A DNA stretch of 64,000 nt from Clostridium estertheticum (GCF_011065935.2 NZ_JAAMNH020000001.1:1013001-1077000); one strand, 5' to 3'; positions 1-9,182 are shown, counted from the stretch's first letter. The notes: generated by a model not told the origin, from the letters alone. Numbers and translations: made by a program.

Positions 1-2
1 TA

Positions 3-701
3 AATGTTTCTATTGGGGATACAATTTATGCACAAATAGGTAACGAGAAAAAGGAATTAATAGTAACTGGTTTATATGAAAGTATGACTAATATGGGTCA
101 ATCAGCAAGATTAAGTCCTAAAATGGATATGGATTTTAAATATTTAGCAATGACATTCCCTTTTCAAGGTAATTTTCAGGGAAAGGAAGAGCCGCAAGTA
201 TTAATAGATAAATTAAGGGATAAGTATCCAAGCTATTCATTTAAAAGTTCACAAGAATATGTTTCAAGATATATAGGAAGCAGCTTAGATCAACTTGATA
301 CTATGAAGAATTTAATTGTAGTAATAGTAGTATGTATTAATGCTTTAATTACAATTTTAATGATAAAAACTTTCATTAGCAAAGAAAAAGGAGAAATAGC
401 AATGCTAAAAAGCATTGGCTTTAGAAATAGCTCAATTAGATTTTGGCAATCAGCTAGAATAAATATAGTTCTTGTAGTTGCAATTATTTTAGGAATTATA
501 TTATCTAACTTCCTTGGACCTATAACAGCAGGTCAAGTATTTGCAGTAATGGGTGTTCATAACATTGTATTTAAGGTAGAAGTATTAGAAGTAAATATGG
601 TTTATCCGATTATACTACTTGTAGTAACTACAGCTATTGCTTACTTAAGTGCTGGTGCTGTTAAAAAGGTAGATTTAAAAGAAATTAATAATATGGAATA
701 A
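3..701 (+). CDS. ABC transporter permease, FtsX/MacB type (5' end outside window)
   Basis: This is the C-terminal 232 residues of an ABC exporter permease; the frame is already open at base 3, so the gene starts upstream. An extracytoplasmic stretch precedes three hydrophobic segments: one after LDTMKN, one around INIVLVVAIILG and one around YPIILLVVTTAIAY. The loop between the first two carries the FtsX-type sequence KEKGEIAMLKSIGF. The gene stops 14 bases before the ATPase gene and belongs to a permease-ATPase-regulator-kinase operon typical of peptide-sensing or detoxification systems. The substrate cannot be told from the sequence. Confidence 0.85.
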   Translation, partial: NVSIGDTIYAQIGNEKKELIVTGLYESMTNMGQSARLSPKMDMDFKYLAMTFPFQGNFQGKEEPQVLIDKLRDKYPSYSFKSSQEYVSRYIGSSLDQLDTMKNLIVVIVVCINALITILMIKTFISKEKGEIAMLKSIGFRNSSIRFWQSARINIVLVVAIILGIILSNFLGPITAGQVFAVMGVHNIVFKVEVLEVNMVYPIILLVVTTAIAYLSAGAVKKVDLKEINNME

Positions 702-715
702 GGTGGCGATTTGAG

Positions 716-1477
716 ATGAATTCATTAAAAGTTATAGATTTATGTAAAACTTATATTATAAATAAAATACAAAATAATGTTTTAAGAAATGTAAACTTTC
801 AAATTAATGAGGGTGAAATGGTTGCTATTATGGGACCTAGTGGTTCAGGTAAATCAACTCTTCTTTATGTAGCTAGCGGAATGGATAATTTAACTGCAGG
901 AAAGGTAGATTACTTTGGAAAGGAAATTAGTACTCTTACTGCAAATGAAATGAGTGATTTAAGACTTGATGAAATGGGATTTATTTTTCAACAAATGCAT
1001 ATGTTAAAAAATCTTTCAATATATGATAATATTATACTACCAGCATATCAGTCAAAAAAAGGTAAAGATAAAAAAGAAATCAATAACAGAGCAAGAGAGT
1101 TAATGCATAAGCTTGGAATAAGTGAAATAGCAGAAAATGATACAAATGAAGTTTCGGGGGGGGAACTTCAAAGAGCGTGTATTTGTAGAAGCTTAATTAA
1201 CTTTCCAAAGATGATTTTTGCTGATGAGCCTACAGGTGCTTTAAATCAACAAAATTCTAAGGAAGTTATGAAGGAACTTAATAAAATTAATCAGGAAGGA
1301 ACAACTATTATGCTTGTTACCCATGATATAAAGGTCGCAGCTAAGTGTGATATAATAATGTATATTGAAGATGGAGCAATAAAAGGTGAAATTAATTTAG
1401 GAAAATTTACTCTGGAAAATAATTTTAAGGATAGAGAAAGGATGGTCAATAATTGGCTAATGGAGATGGGATGGTAG
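716..1477 (+). CDS. ABC transporter ATP-binding protein
   Basis: The 253-residue ATPase partner of the preceding permease, of the LolD/MacB class. Walker A is GPSGSGKST near residue 40. The signature motif reads SGGELQRA, Walker B is MIFADEPTGALN, and the H-loop is VTHD. The start follows AAGGTGG at good spacing, and the stop is two bases before the response regulator start, so the genes are co-transcribed. A run of eight G lies inside the signature region without breaking the frame. It should hydrolyse ATP at the inner face of the membrane to drive FtsX-type export. Confidence 0.93.
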   Translation: MNSLKVIDLCKTYIINKIQNNVLRNVNFQINEGEMVAIMGPSGSGKSTLLYVASGMDNLTAGKVDYFGKEISTLTANEMSDLRLDEMGFIFQQMHMLKNLSIYDNIILPAYQSKKGKDKKEINNRARELMHKLGISEIAENDTNEVSGGELQRACICRSLINFPKMIFADEPTGALNQQNSKEVMKELNKINQEGTTIMLVTHDIKVAAKCDIIMYIEDGAIKGEINLGKFTLENNFKDRERMVNNWLMEMGW

Positions 1478-1478
1478 T

Positions 1479-2159
1479 ATGGTAGACTTGCTTCTAGTTG
1501 AAGATAATTTAGAACTTGCGGATTTAATTTGTACTTTTTTAAAAAAGGATGGCTTTAGCATTATAAATGCGGATAGTGGAGAGAAAGCATTAGAATTTCT
1601 TGAAAAGGATGTTGCTAAGATTGTGCTTTTAGATATAATGCTTTCTGGTATAGATGGTTTTACAGTGTGCTCTAGCATCAGAAAAAATCATAATACACCA
1701 ATTATAATAATGAGTGCAAAGGTTGATAAAGAGGACAAGATTAATGGTTTTACACTTGGTGCAGATGATTATATTGAAAAGCCAGTAGACGTTGATATTT
1801 TAAGTGCAAAGGTTTCAGCATTAATGAAAAGAAACTATGAGCTTAAAGCAAAACGCACGATTATAAATTCAGGTGCTATTTCAATTAATAAAGCAGCAAA
1901 TGAAGTGTATCTTGATGGAAAACTGTTAAACATGACCTCAAAGGAGTTTGAATTATTACTTTTACTTGTAGAAAATCCCAGTAAAACCTTAAGAAAAGAT
2001 TATATATTTAATAAAATTTGGGGAGCGGAAAGTTTTAGTGAAGATCAAACACTAACTGTTCATGTAAAGATGCTTAGGGATAAGATTGAAGATAATCCTA
2101 AAAAGCCAAAAAGGATTGTAACTCTGTGGGGAGTAGGCTATAAATATGAAGAAATTTGA
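1479..2159 (+). CDS. OmpR-family response regulator
   Basis: A 226-residue two-component regulator. The N-terminal receiver has the acidic pocket near LLVEDN, the phospho-acceptor Asp in LLDIMLSGIDG near residue 51, and the conserved Lys in IEKPVD. The C-terminal winged helix ends in TLWGVGYKYEE. It overlaps the downstream kinase gene by 14 bases, which suggests translational coupling. It probably controls the adjacent ABC transporter in response to an envelope signal; this role is inferred from context. Confidence 0.93.
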   Translation: MVDLLLVEDNLELADLICTFLKKDGFSIINADSGEKALEFLEKDVAKIVLLDIMLSGIDGFTVCSSIRKNHNTPIIIMSAKVDKEDKINGFTLGADDYIEKPVDVDILSAKVSALMKRNYELKAKRTIINSGAISINKAANEVYLDGKLLNMTSKEFELLLLLVENPSKTLRKDYIFNKIWGAESFSEDQTLTVHVKMLRDKIEDNPKKPKRIVTLWGVGYKYEEI

Positions 2160-3417
2160 TAAAATAATTGCTATTGTAATTGGTGTTTATTTAGTAAGTT
2201 TACTTGGAACACTTGTCTTAATTCAAGGAATAAATAGCAAGTCAAGTAGTGAATATAAAGTAGAAATAAACAAAATATATTTGGGCTTAGTAGAGGGTGT
2301 ATCCTTTACTGAGCCTGATTTAACTTCTTATAAATTTATGAAATCAGTGTCATTTTTACCTGAGCTTGCACAGACAAGCAAAGATGATATTGATAGATTT
2401 TATAAAAGTGCGAATGGAGTAGAATACGAAGTTAAACCTTGGTATGATGGAGATAAGTTATTAGGTTATTTAAGATTTAATTATGTAGTTTGGAATTCAG
2501 CTAATAGTATTTTATTAAAAGTAGAATTTATATTATTTATCTTTGGCGCAATAATAATTTCAGTTCTATTGTATGTTAGGAATTCAATTCTTAAGCCTTT
2601 TAATATTCTAAGTGAAATGCCTTACGAATTATCAAAAGGTAACCTTAAGGAAGAGCTTAAAGAAAATAAAAATAGATATTTTGGTAAGTTTGTTTGGGGA
2701 ATTAATGTACTTAGAGAAAATTTAGATCATCATAAAATAAAAGAGTTTAAGCTTGAAAAGGAAAAGAAACTTTTACTACTTTCAATTTCACATGATATAA
2801 AAACACCGCTAAACACAATAAAGCTTTATGCGAAGGCTATAGAAGAAGGGGTTTATGATACTAATGAAAGAAAGGTATTAGCAGCAAAGCAAATACAAGA
2901 AAAATCATTAGAAATAGAAAACTTCGTAAAAGAAATAATAAAAACCTCAAGTGAAGATGTTCTTGAATTTGAAGTTAAAAATAGTGAATTTTATTTAAAG
3001 GAATTAATAGATAAAGTAATTGTAACCTATAAAGAAAAATGTATTTTGAAAATGATAGATTTTATTGTTGAAGACTACAGTAATAAATTAGTTAAGGGCG
3101 ATTTAGATAGAGCATTTGAAGTTATAGGAAATATCATAGAAAATGCCTTTAAGTACGGTGATGAGAAGGAAATAAAAATATCTTTTTATGAAGAAGATTA
3201 TTGCCAGCTTATTAAAATATTCAATAGTGGAGAAATAATAAGTCAAAACGAATTCAATCATATTTTTGATAGCTTCTATAGGGCTAGCAATGCAACAGAT
3301 AAACAAGGAAATGGTTTAGGGCTTTACATCTGCAAATATATAATGGGAAAGATGGATGGAGAAATTTTTGCAGAGTGTGAAAAGGAAGGCATGAGCTTTA
3401 CATTAGTATTAAGATAG
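2146..3417 (+). CDS. Sensor histidine kinase
   Basis: A 423-residue membrane kinase. A first transmembrane helix near residues 8-28 and a second near 125-145 bracket an extracytoplasmic sensor loop of about 95 residues, so this is not a short intramembrane-sensing BceS-type kinase. The phospho-acceptor His lies in SISHDIKTPL. The N box is NIIENAFKYG, and GNGLGLYI forms the G2 box. It is paired with the regulator upstream. Its last 20 bases overlap the 3' end of the convergent lipoprotein gene. Confidence 0.93.
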   Translation: MKKFDKIIAIVIGVYLVSLLGTLVLIQGINSKSSSEYKVEINKIYLGLVEGVSFTEPDLTSYKFMKSVSFLPELAQTSKDDIDRFYKSANGVEYEVKPWYDGDKLLGYLRFNYVVWNSANSILLKVEFILFIFGAIIISVLLYVRNSILKPFNILSEMPYELSKGNLKEELKENKNRYFGKFVWGINVLRENLDHHKIKEFKLEKEKKLLLLSISHDIKTPLNTIKLYAKAIEEGVYDTNERKVLAAKQIQEKSLEIENFVKEIIKTSSEDVLEFEVKNSEFYLKELIDKVIVTYKEKCILKMIDFIVEDYSNKLVKGDLDRAFEVIGNIIENAFKYGDEKEIKISFYEEDYCQLIKIFNSGEIISQNEFNHIFDSFYRASNATDKQGNGLGLYICKYIMGKMDGEIFAECEKEGMSFTLVLR

Positions 3418-3979
3418 ACAAGCTACGGTATAAACGGAACCCGAATTCATGTCCCGGTATCCCATTATTAACATAAGTTTTGCCTTCTAATGGTTTGAAT
3501 CCAGATATCTCCATGTCTGTTACAGCAGGATATGCACCATGATAATTGGGAAATGTAAAGTTAAGAGTATAACTATTTCCATAAAAAGTAGCTTTCATTC
3601 CATCTCCTGTAAAAACTGCTGTATTTGTAAGGAAAATAGCCTTTTTATTTTCTTTTTTCCCATCTACCACATTTACTTCGTAAACAGTAAAATCAAAAGA
3701 AGTATTAGTTACATTAGAAATTACGATTTCACAATAATTTTTTAAGATATTATCTCCGAAACAGTCATCATCAAAATAAGTGCCGTCATACAATTTAACT
3801 TTACTATTTACTATAGTTACCTTTTGAGAGACATTTTTTTTATCTTTTACTACGTGTTCATTTGGACTTATTTTAGTAGACTGTATAGATTTATTCGTTT
3901 TTTTATTACTATTACAACCAACCAAAATGAAAATTAAACTTAAACATAATATCAAAACTAAATTCTTTTTCATAATCAA
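3398..3979 (-). CDS. Putative lipoprotein, unknown function
   Basis: A 193-residue secreted lipoprotein. The N-terminus is a signal peptide with a lipobox (LIFILVGC), followed by a Ser/Lys/Asn-rich linker, so it should be anchored outside the membrane. The rest is probably a beta-rich domain that I cannot assign. The C-terminal tail after HEFGFRLYR runs into the end of the convergent kinase gene and becomes hydrophobic (SLSILILM). The original stop may therefore have been lost when the genes were brought together. A purine-rich stretch precedes the start. Confidence 0.7.
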   Translation of the reverse strand: MIMKKNLVLILCLSLIFILVGCNSNKKTNKSIQSTKISPNEHVVKDKKNVSQKVTIVNSKVKLYDGTYFDDDCFGDNILKNYCEIVISNVTNTSFDFTVYEVNVVDGKKENKKAIFLTNTAVFTGDGMKATFYGNSYTLNFTFPNYHGAYPAVTDMEISGFKPLEGKTYVNNGIPGHEFGFRLYRSLSILILM

Positions 3980-4100
3980 ATCCCTTTCCCTTTGATTTTA
4001 AAATTAGTAATTATAATAATATTATGACCCTTCCCCAATAAACTAGACACTCTAAACTCGTATTATCTCTTGTTTTCGTACAATAACTTAATATTTGGTT

Positions 4101-4949
4101 TTAAGCTACTTTAGCTTTTCGAGTAGCTTTATTATAATAGTCTTCAGGTGTCACATATCCATTTGAGGCATGGATTCGCTGCCGATTATAAAACACTTCA
4201 ACATATTCAAATACGGCTGCACGGGCTTCTTCACGAGTCCTAAAGTGTGTACCATAGAGCCATTCACATTTTAATTTGCCCCAGAAAGATTCCATTGGTG
4301 CATTATCCCAACAGTTACCTTTTCGGGACATACTACATGTAAAACCATACTTTTTAATCAAATTTTGGTAGTCGTAAGAACAGTACTGTGAACCTCTATC
4401 CGAGTGTAAAATGACGTTTGAAGGCTTACCAGCACGTAGATATGCCGAATTCAATGCGTCAATAACTAATTCCTTTGTCATTCGTTCACTCATGGACAAT
4501 CCAACAATTTTTTGTCCACATAAATCCAAGATTCCAGCGATATAAAGCCATCCTTCATCTGTCCACAGGTAGGTGATATCACTTACCATTTTTTCATTAG
4601 GTTTGTCCACAGAAAAGTCACGGTTGAGGATATTTTCTGCAACTGGAAGCTTATGGTTAGAATTTGTAGTGGCTATAAATTTCTTTGAAACCTTTGATTT
4701 TATGCCATTTTCACTCATGATATGTTCCACTCTTTTATGATTAATAGGACATTTACTTTTGGTGTTTAATATTCGTGTAATTTTTGTTGAACCGTAAACT
4801 TTATTGCTCTTTCCATGGATATCACTAATTTCCTTTAATAGAAGATTATTTGCTTTTGATCTCATGCTTTCTGGACGTTTCTCCCATGCATAGTAGCTGC
4901 TCCTAGAAACGGATAGGACCATGCATAGCTTCGCTAGATGGTAGTTCAT
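4101..4949 (-). CDS. IS3-family transposase OrfB (DDE integrase domain)
   Basis: A 282-residue rve-type catalytic subunit of the IS150 group. The HTH_21-like start (RSSYYAWEKRP) is followed by the DDE core: D124 in MVSDITYLW, D184 in LHSDRGSQY and E220 in NAPMESFWGKLK. All three catalytic residues are present. The frame is open upstream of the ATG back into orfA after a -1 shift, so the active protein is expected to be an OrfAB fusion. Confidence 0.95.
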   Translation of the reverse strand: MNYHLAKLCMVLSVSRSSYYAWEKRPESMRSKANNLLLKEISDIHGKSNKVYGSTKITRILNTKSKCPINHKRVEHIMSENGIKSKVSKKFIATTNSNHKLPVAENILNRDFSVDKPNEKMVSDITYLWTDEGWLYIAGILDLCGQKIVGLSMSERMTKELVIDALNSAYLRAGKPSNVILHSDRGSQYCSYDYQNLIKKYGFTCSMSRKGNCWDNAPMESFWGKLKCEWLYGTHFRTREEARAAVFEYVEVFYNRQRIHASNGYVTPEDYYNKATRKAKVA

Positions 4950-4978
4950 GCGATTAGCCTTGATAAATAGAAATCTCT

Positions 4979-5269
4979 TTATTTGAGGTTTCTCGCGAAG
5001 TAGGCTGCCGCTTTTTTTAATATATCATTCTCCTCTTTGAGGTCCCTATTTTCTTTTTCAAGCTTATGAAATTTTTCATCTTCTGGGCTTAAGTGTCCAC
5101 TACCTATAAATGGAGCCTTAGGAGATTTTCTATACTTATTTACCCAGCCCTGCATTGTGGTTGGCTTAACCCCTAAATCAGCAGCTACTTTTGACATCGA
5201 CTCTCCTGTTTTTTCTAATCTCTTTACTGCTTCCATTTTAAATTCAGCACTATAACTTTTATTCATCAA
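4979..5269 (-). CDS. IS3-family transposase OrfA (helix-turn-helix)
   Basis: A 96-residue HTH_8-type protein that recognises the element ends. The helix-turn-helix lies around SKVAADLGVKPTTMQGWVNKY, and a leucine-zipper-like coiled coil follows (FHKLEKENRDLKEENDILKK). It ends just after an A-rich slip site. The ATG is close to the right terminal repeat. Confidence 0.93.
   Translation of the reverse strand: MMNKSYSAEFKMEAVKRLEKTGESMSKVAADLGVKPTTMQGWVNKYRKSPKAPFIGSGHLSPEDEKFHKLEKENRDLKEENDILKKAAAYFARNLK
5011..5020 (-). other. Probable -1 ribosomal frameshift site of the IS3 element
   Basis: On the minus strand the orfA reading TTA AAA AAA GCG contains seven consecutive A followed by G. A -1 slip here continues in frame without a stop, through SGSLLREKPQIKRF, into the orfB ATG. 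This matches the A-rich slip sites known for IS3 OrfAB fusions. Confidence 0.7.
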
Positions 5270-5447
5270 AAATCATCCACCCTTCATTTTTAGTATAGCA
5301 CGAGTTCCTCGTGTCTAACAAAGGGGGTATGGGTCATTATATCAAAATTATCTATTTTATCTATAGATTATTTGTAAAAGCTTTTTTTTATTTTTAATCC
5401 ATCCGAATCAGCAAACTCATATAAAAAATTCTAATAGTTGCAATGTT

Positions 5448-5519
5448 TTACGGTTTCCTATTTTTATTTGGATTGTAGCTTTTGTGCCATTCCTTTACTG
5501 AAAGATTATGTTGCTCCAT
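5448..5519 (-). pseudogene. Short N-terminal gene remnant
   Basis: A 23-codon frame starting MEQHNLSVKEWHKSY and stopping after NRKP. It is preceded by an excellent ribosome binding site (AGGAGGGG), which argues that it was once the start of a real gene. I do not recognise the family. The surrounding bases 5337..5668 hold no other gene. Confidence 0.35.
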
Positions 5520-5668
5520 AATACCCCTCCTGATCCATTACAAACCTGTCAAATAATTAGTTCCTATATATTAGCTAACTCAAAAGTATTATAATAGTCA
5601 TTAATAAGCGATGCCGTTGACATTATCAATTTATGAATTTTACTATAAATTTTAAGGAGATGTTACAA

Positions 5669-6376
5669 ATGGAACTAAACGAAATTATGGATGAACTGAA
5701 GTCCCTTGGTAAAGAACGTATGAAAAAAATTTACATGAGCAATGGTGCGAAAGAGCCTGTTTTTGGCGTAACCATAAACGATATGAAGCCGATTTTCAAG
5801 AAAATAAAATACAACCAGTCTTTGGCAGAGCAGCTTTATGCAACAGGAAATTATGATGCCATGTATTTAGCCGGTATGATAGCTGAACCAAAGAAAATGG
5901 TCGAAGAAGATTTTAACAGATGGATAGATGGCGCTTATTTTTATATGATTTCGGACTTCATTGTAGCAGTAACCCTTGCCGAAACAGATATTGCCTTTTC
6001 CGTTGCCGACCGCTGGATTGATAGCGGAAAAGAATTAGAAGTGGCGGCTGGCTGGAGTTGCTACGATTGGCTACTAGGCACTCGTAAAGACAGTGAATTT
6101 GACAAGGATAAACTTTTGGCAATGCTTAATAGGGTGCGTGACACGATACACAACCAGCCAAACCGCGCTAAATATGCCATGAACAATTTTATTATGTCTG
6201 TTGGCATTTCGTATTTGCCGCTTCATGAAGAAGCAAAGAAAATTGCGGAGGAGGTAGGAAAGGTAGATGTCTTTATGGGCAAAAAACTCTGTCAGACGAA
6301 TGTTGCAATAGAATATATTCAAAATAGAGTTGATAAAGGAAAACTAGGATTTAAACGTAAACATGTAAGATGTTAG
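5669..6376 (+). CDS. DNA alkylation repair protein, AlkD-like
   Basis: A 235-residue HEAT-like-repeat protein of the AlkD family, DNA glycosylases for alkylated bases. Family-like segments include KEPVFGVTINDMKPI near the start, YDAMYLAG, WCYDWL-type aromatic residues in GWSCYDWLLG, and the C-terminal KKLCQTNVAIEYI. I place the start at 5669 because AAGGAGA lies eight bases upstream; an ATG 36 bases earlier lacks a site. Base composition is slightly richer in GC than the neighbours. Confidence 0.85.
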   Translation: MELNEIMDELKSLGKERMKKIYMSNGAKEPVFGVTINDMKPIFKKIKYNQSLAEQLYATGNYDAMYLAGMIAEPKKMVEEDFNRWIDGAYFYMISDFIVAVTLAETDIAFSVADRWIDSGKELEVAAGWSCYDWLLGTRKDSEFDKDKLLAMLNRVRDTIHNQPNRAKYAMNNFIMSVGISYLPLHEEAKKIAEEVGKVDVFMGKKLCQTNVAIEYIQNRVDKGKLGFKRKHVRC

Positions 6377-6489
6377 GGTTAAAGAAGCTTTCAGACAATT
6401 GGCTTCAGTTAAATATTAAGTTGATTGATGGAAATGTAATAAAAGTTGCATGCAAGAATATAGAAACTATTGAAAATGGGATTGAGTGA
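6370..6489 (+). pseudogene. 39-residue hypothetical ORF overlapping the alkD stop
   Basis: A short frame (MLGLKKLSDNWLQLNIKLIDG...) starts inside the last codons of the AlkD-like gene and ends at 6489. It reads like the C-terminal tail of a small domain rather than random sequence, but I cannot assign it. It has no clear ribosome binding site of its own. Confidence 0.25.
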
Positions 6490-6647
6490 GTAAGTTAGAG
6501 CGATACCTATAAAATAGGTTAAGTTATTACCTAAAACTTATCGAATTTTTTAAAGGATAATTAATAGCTGTGTTTATTATTATTATTAATATATTATACT
6601 AGTGTTATAAGGTTTATTCAATAAGGAGGCAGCAGCTCGACCCAAAA

Positions 6648-6671
6648 ATGTTGCCAGGGTATAAGCAGTAA
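6648..6671 (+). promoter_or_regulatory. Possible 7-codon leader peptide (MLPGYKQ)
   Basis: A minimal open frame ATG-TTG-CCA-GGG-TAT-AAG-CAG-TAA lies in the untranslated leader 64 bases before the UvrA-like start. The second copy encodes the same peptide with only a synonymous change. Antibiotic-resistance ATPases are often controlled by short leader peptides. The nearest GGAGG is about 18 bases upstream and is not conserved in copy 2, so translation is unproven. Confidence 0.35.
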
Positions 6672-6734
6672 ATAGTTCATTCGTAGGAAATTTTAGCAAT
6701 ATTATAGTTGAATGTATTTGAACAGGAGGAAAAT

Positions 6735-8972
6735 ATGGGATATGAATATATTGAAATTATAGGGGCAAGGGAAAATAACCTGAAAAATATCAATTTAAAT
6801 GTACCAAAAGGGCAGATAACAATTTTTACCGGGGTATCGGGTTCTGGTAAATCATCCATCGTTTTTGATACGATTGCGCAGGAAGCTGGAAGGCAGTTAA
6901 ATGAAACCTTCAGTAAATTCGTTCAAGTGTATATGCCAAAATATAGACATCCTGATGTTGATGCTATTAAAAACTTATCATTGGCGATTATTGTGCAGCA
7001 AAAGAGAATTGGCGGAAATTCCCGTTCAACATTGGGTACAATTACAGATATTGATCCATTAATACGATTATTATTTTCACGCATCGGGCAGCCTCATATA
7101 GGTCCTTCCAGTTATTTTTCTTTTAATGATCCAAATGGAATGTGTAAGACGTGCGAAGGCATTGGAAAGATAGTTACATTGGATCTTGACAAGGCTTTGG
7201 ATAAAGAAAAATCATTAAACGAGGGTGCAATATTACTTCCAGGTTTTAAAGTAGGAAATTGGATTTGGAAATCGTATGCAGCAACAGGCTTTTTTGATTG
7301 TGATAAAAAAATTAAGGATTATACAAAAGAGGAATACGACAAGCTAGTATATTGCAAAGAAGAAAAAATAAAATCCCTATTAATGGAGGACATTAATACT
7401 ACCTATTTAGGACTAGTTGAGCGATTTATCAGGTCAAACATTAAAACTGAATTTGAGAAATCAGAGGCATCCAAAAAGAAAGTTGCGCCTTTTACAACGG
7501 AAGGACAATGCGATGATTGTTGTGGAAAAAGATATAATGAAACGGTATTATCATCAAAGATAATGGGTTATACAATCGCAGATTTTACTTCAATGCAAAT
7601 AGATTCACTTTTAGAACTGATACAAAAGATTGAGGACAAAAAAGTAAAACCTATAATTGACAACTTGTCAGAGCGATTGAGTGATTTGATTCAGATTGGG
7701 CTGGATTATGTAAGTTTGAACAGAGAAACATCCACTTTATCGGGTGGTGAGTCACAACGTGTTAAAATGGTTAAGCACCTTACCGGCAGCCTGATCAATG
7801 TTATGTATATATTTGATGAACCAAGCATAGGCTTACATGCTAGAGATGTCCATAGGTTGAATGAATTATTAGTCAAGTTAAGGGATAAAGACAATACAGT
7901 GATTGTAGTTGAGCATGACCCAGACGTTATAAAGATAGCAGATCATATTGTAGATGTTGGTCCCAAGGCAGGTATTAACGGTGGAAGGGTTATGTTTGAA
8001 GGCTCATACAATGAACTTTTGAGTTCAAATACATTAACGGGTCAATACATCGGAAGAAGCTTGCAGATTAAGAGTAAGCCAAGAATTAGTACTGATTTTT
8101 ATGAAACAAAAAAGAGTAACCTACACAATTTGAAAAACGTTAGTCTAAGGATACCTAAAGGGATATTCTCGGTTGTATCAGGTGTTGCAGGCTCTGGCAA
8201 ATCAACACTGGTTAACGGTGTCTTTGCGAATGAATATAAAGATGCGATTATTGTTGATCAGTCAGCAGTAAGCGCTAACCTACGTTCTAATCCAGCCACT
8301 TTCACAGGAATTATGGATGTGATTCGTAAATTATTTGCTGATGAAAACAAAGTTAGTGCGGGATTGTTTAGTTATAATTCGGAAGGTGCTTGTGAGACAT
8401 GTAAAGGACGCGGTTATATCGAAACAGATCTTTCATTTATGAATTCAGTGGAAACTATTTGTGAAGAATGTGGTGGCAAAAGGTTTAAGAGAGAGGTTTT
8501 AGACTACAAGTGTAATAAAAAGTCCATAGTTGAGGTTCTTGACATGACAATAGCAGAAGCCGTAGAATTCTTTACGCAAAAAGAAATCATCAATAAGTTG
8601 AAGCATATCGCAGATGTTGGTCTTCACTATATGACATTGGGTCAGCCATTGGATACGCTGTCAGGTGGCGAATCTCAACGCTTAAAGCTTGCTAGAGAGT
8701 TGAGTAAAAAGGGTAATATTTATATAATGGATGAGCCTACAACGGGTCTCCATATGTCTGATATTACGAGTATTTTGAAAATCATTGACCGCCTAGTGGA
8801 TAAGGGTAACACGGTTATTGTTGTTGAGCACAACCTTGATGTCATCCGGAACGCCGATTGGGTTGTTGATATGGGTGTTGAGGGAGGCAGTCGTGGTGGA
8901 CAAATTATTTTTGAAGGGACACCAGCTGATTTGAAGAACTGTAAAGAATCCATAACTGCAAGGTACTTGTAA
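6735..8972 (+). CDS. Short UvrA-like ABC ATPase (UvrA paralogue), copy 1
   Basis: A 745-residue UvrA relative, shorter than the roughly 940 residues of true UvrA. It has two ABC modules: Walker A GVSGSGKSS at residues 33-41 and GVAGSGKST in the second half, each with LSGGESQR signatures and Walker B motifs (YIFDEPSIGL and YIMDEPTTGL). Zinc-ribbon modules are visible as CKTCEGIG, CDDCCGKRY, CETCKGRGY and CEECGGKRF. The start is taken at MGYEYIEI after AGGAGG. Such drug-type UvrA paralogues are linked to self-resistance against DNA-binding drugs. Repair versus resistance cannot be decided here. Confidence 0.88.
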   Translation: MGYEYIEIIGARENNLKNINLNVPKGQITIFTGVSGSGKSSIVFDTIAQEAGRQLNETFSKFVQVYMPKYRHPDVDAIKNLSLAIIVQQKRIGGNSRSTLGTITDIDPLIRLLFSRIGQPHIGPSSYFSFNDPNGMCKTCEGIGKIVTLDLDKALDKEKSLNEGAILLPGFKVGNWIWKSYAATGFFDCDKKIKDYTKEEYDKLVYCKEEKIKSLLMEDINTTYLGLVERFIRSNIKTEFEKSEASKKKVAPFTTEGQCDDCCGKRYNETVLSSKIMGYTIADFTSMQIDSLLELIQKIEDKKVKPIIDNLSERLSDLIQIGLDYVSLNRETSTLSGGESQRVKMVKHLTGSLINVMYIFDEPSIGLHARDVHRLNELLVKLRDKDNTVIVVEHDPDVIKIADHIVDVGPKAGINGGRVMFEGSYNELLSSNTLTGQYIGRSLQIKSKPRISTDFYETKKSNLHNLKNVSLRIPKGIFSVVSGVAGSGKSTLVNGVFANEYKDAIIVDQSAVSANLRSNPATFTGIMDVIRKLFADENKVSAGLFSYNSEGACETCKGRGYIETDLSFMNSVETICEECGGKRFKREVLDYKCNKKSIVEVLDMTIAEAVEFFTQKEIINKLKHIADVGLHYMTLGQPLDTLSGGESQRLKLARELSKKGNIYIMDEPTTGLHMSDITSILKIIDRLVDKGNTVIVVEHNLDVIRNADWVVDMGVEGGSRGGQIIFEGTPADLKNCKESITARYL

Positions 8973-9182
8973 ATGGAAATAATATATGGAGTAGACCTTA
9001 TGGGATACACTCCTTGGGGATGCATTGATTTAATTAGTGCAGGTACAGGCGAAATGAAAAAACGTTATGGAGTTATTTATGTTGATAAAGATAATGATGG
9101 GAATGGAACACTTGCACGTAGCAAAAAAAAATCTTTCAACTGGTATAAACAAGTTATTAAAACAAATGGTGAAGGGTTATAA
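8973..9182 (+). pseudogene. C-terminal fragment of a GH1 6-phospho-beta-glucosidase
   Basis: The frame reads GVDLMGYTPWGCIDLISAG, then KKRYGVIYVDKDNDGNGT and SKKKSFNWYKQVI. This is the recognisable C-terminus of GH1 (6-phospho-)beta-glucosidases. The whole catalytic N-terminal part is missing. The fragment begins where the UvrA-like duplicated unit ends, so the rearrangement probably truncated it. A terminator follows. Confidence 0.8.

Larger units (their letters stand above)
4025..5336 (-). mobile_element. Complete IS3-family insertion sequence
   Basis: A 1312-bp element bounded by imperfect inverted repeats beginning TGACCC at the left and ending GGGTCA at the right; both ends also share a TAGACAC block further in. 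The three bases outside each end are TTA, consistent with a 3-bp target duplication. It contains overlapping-frame orfA and orfB on the minus strand and looks intact. It separates the lipoprotein gene from the AlkD-like region. Confidence 0.9.
6588..8995 (+). repeat. Copy 1 of a 2.4-kb duplicated UvrA-like unit
   Basis: This segment, from the leader TATTATACTAGTG to just past the UvrA-like stop, recurs at about 25643..28045 in the same orientation (offset 19,055 in the gene). Differences are scattered in the leader, between about 7040 and 7685, and again after about 8855; I see none in the 1.17 kb between. No transposase flanks it. Confidence 0.9.

Noticed and set aside
6708..6734. Upstream ATG for the UvrA-like gene (nine extra residues)
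   Set aside because: AGGAGG is positioned for the later ATG, and the second copy supports the same start.
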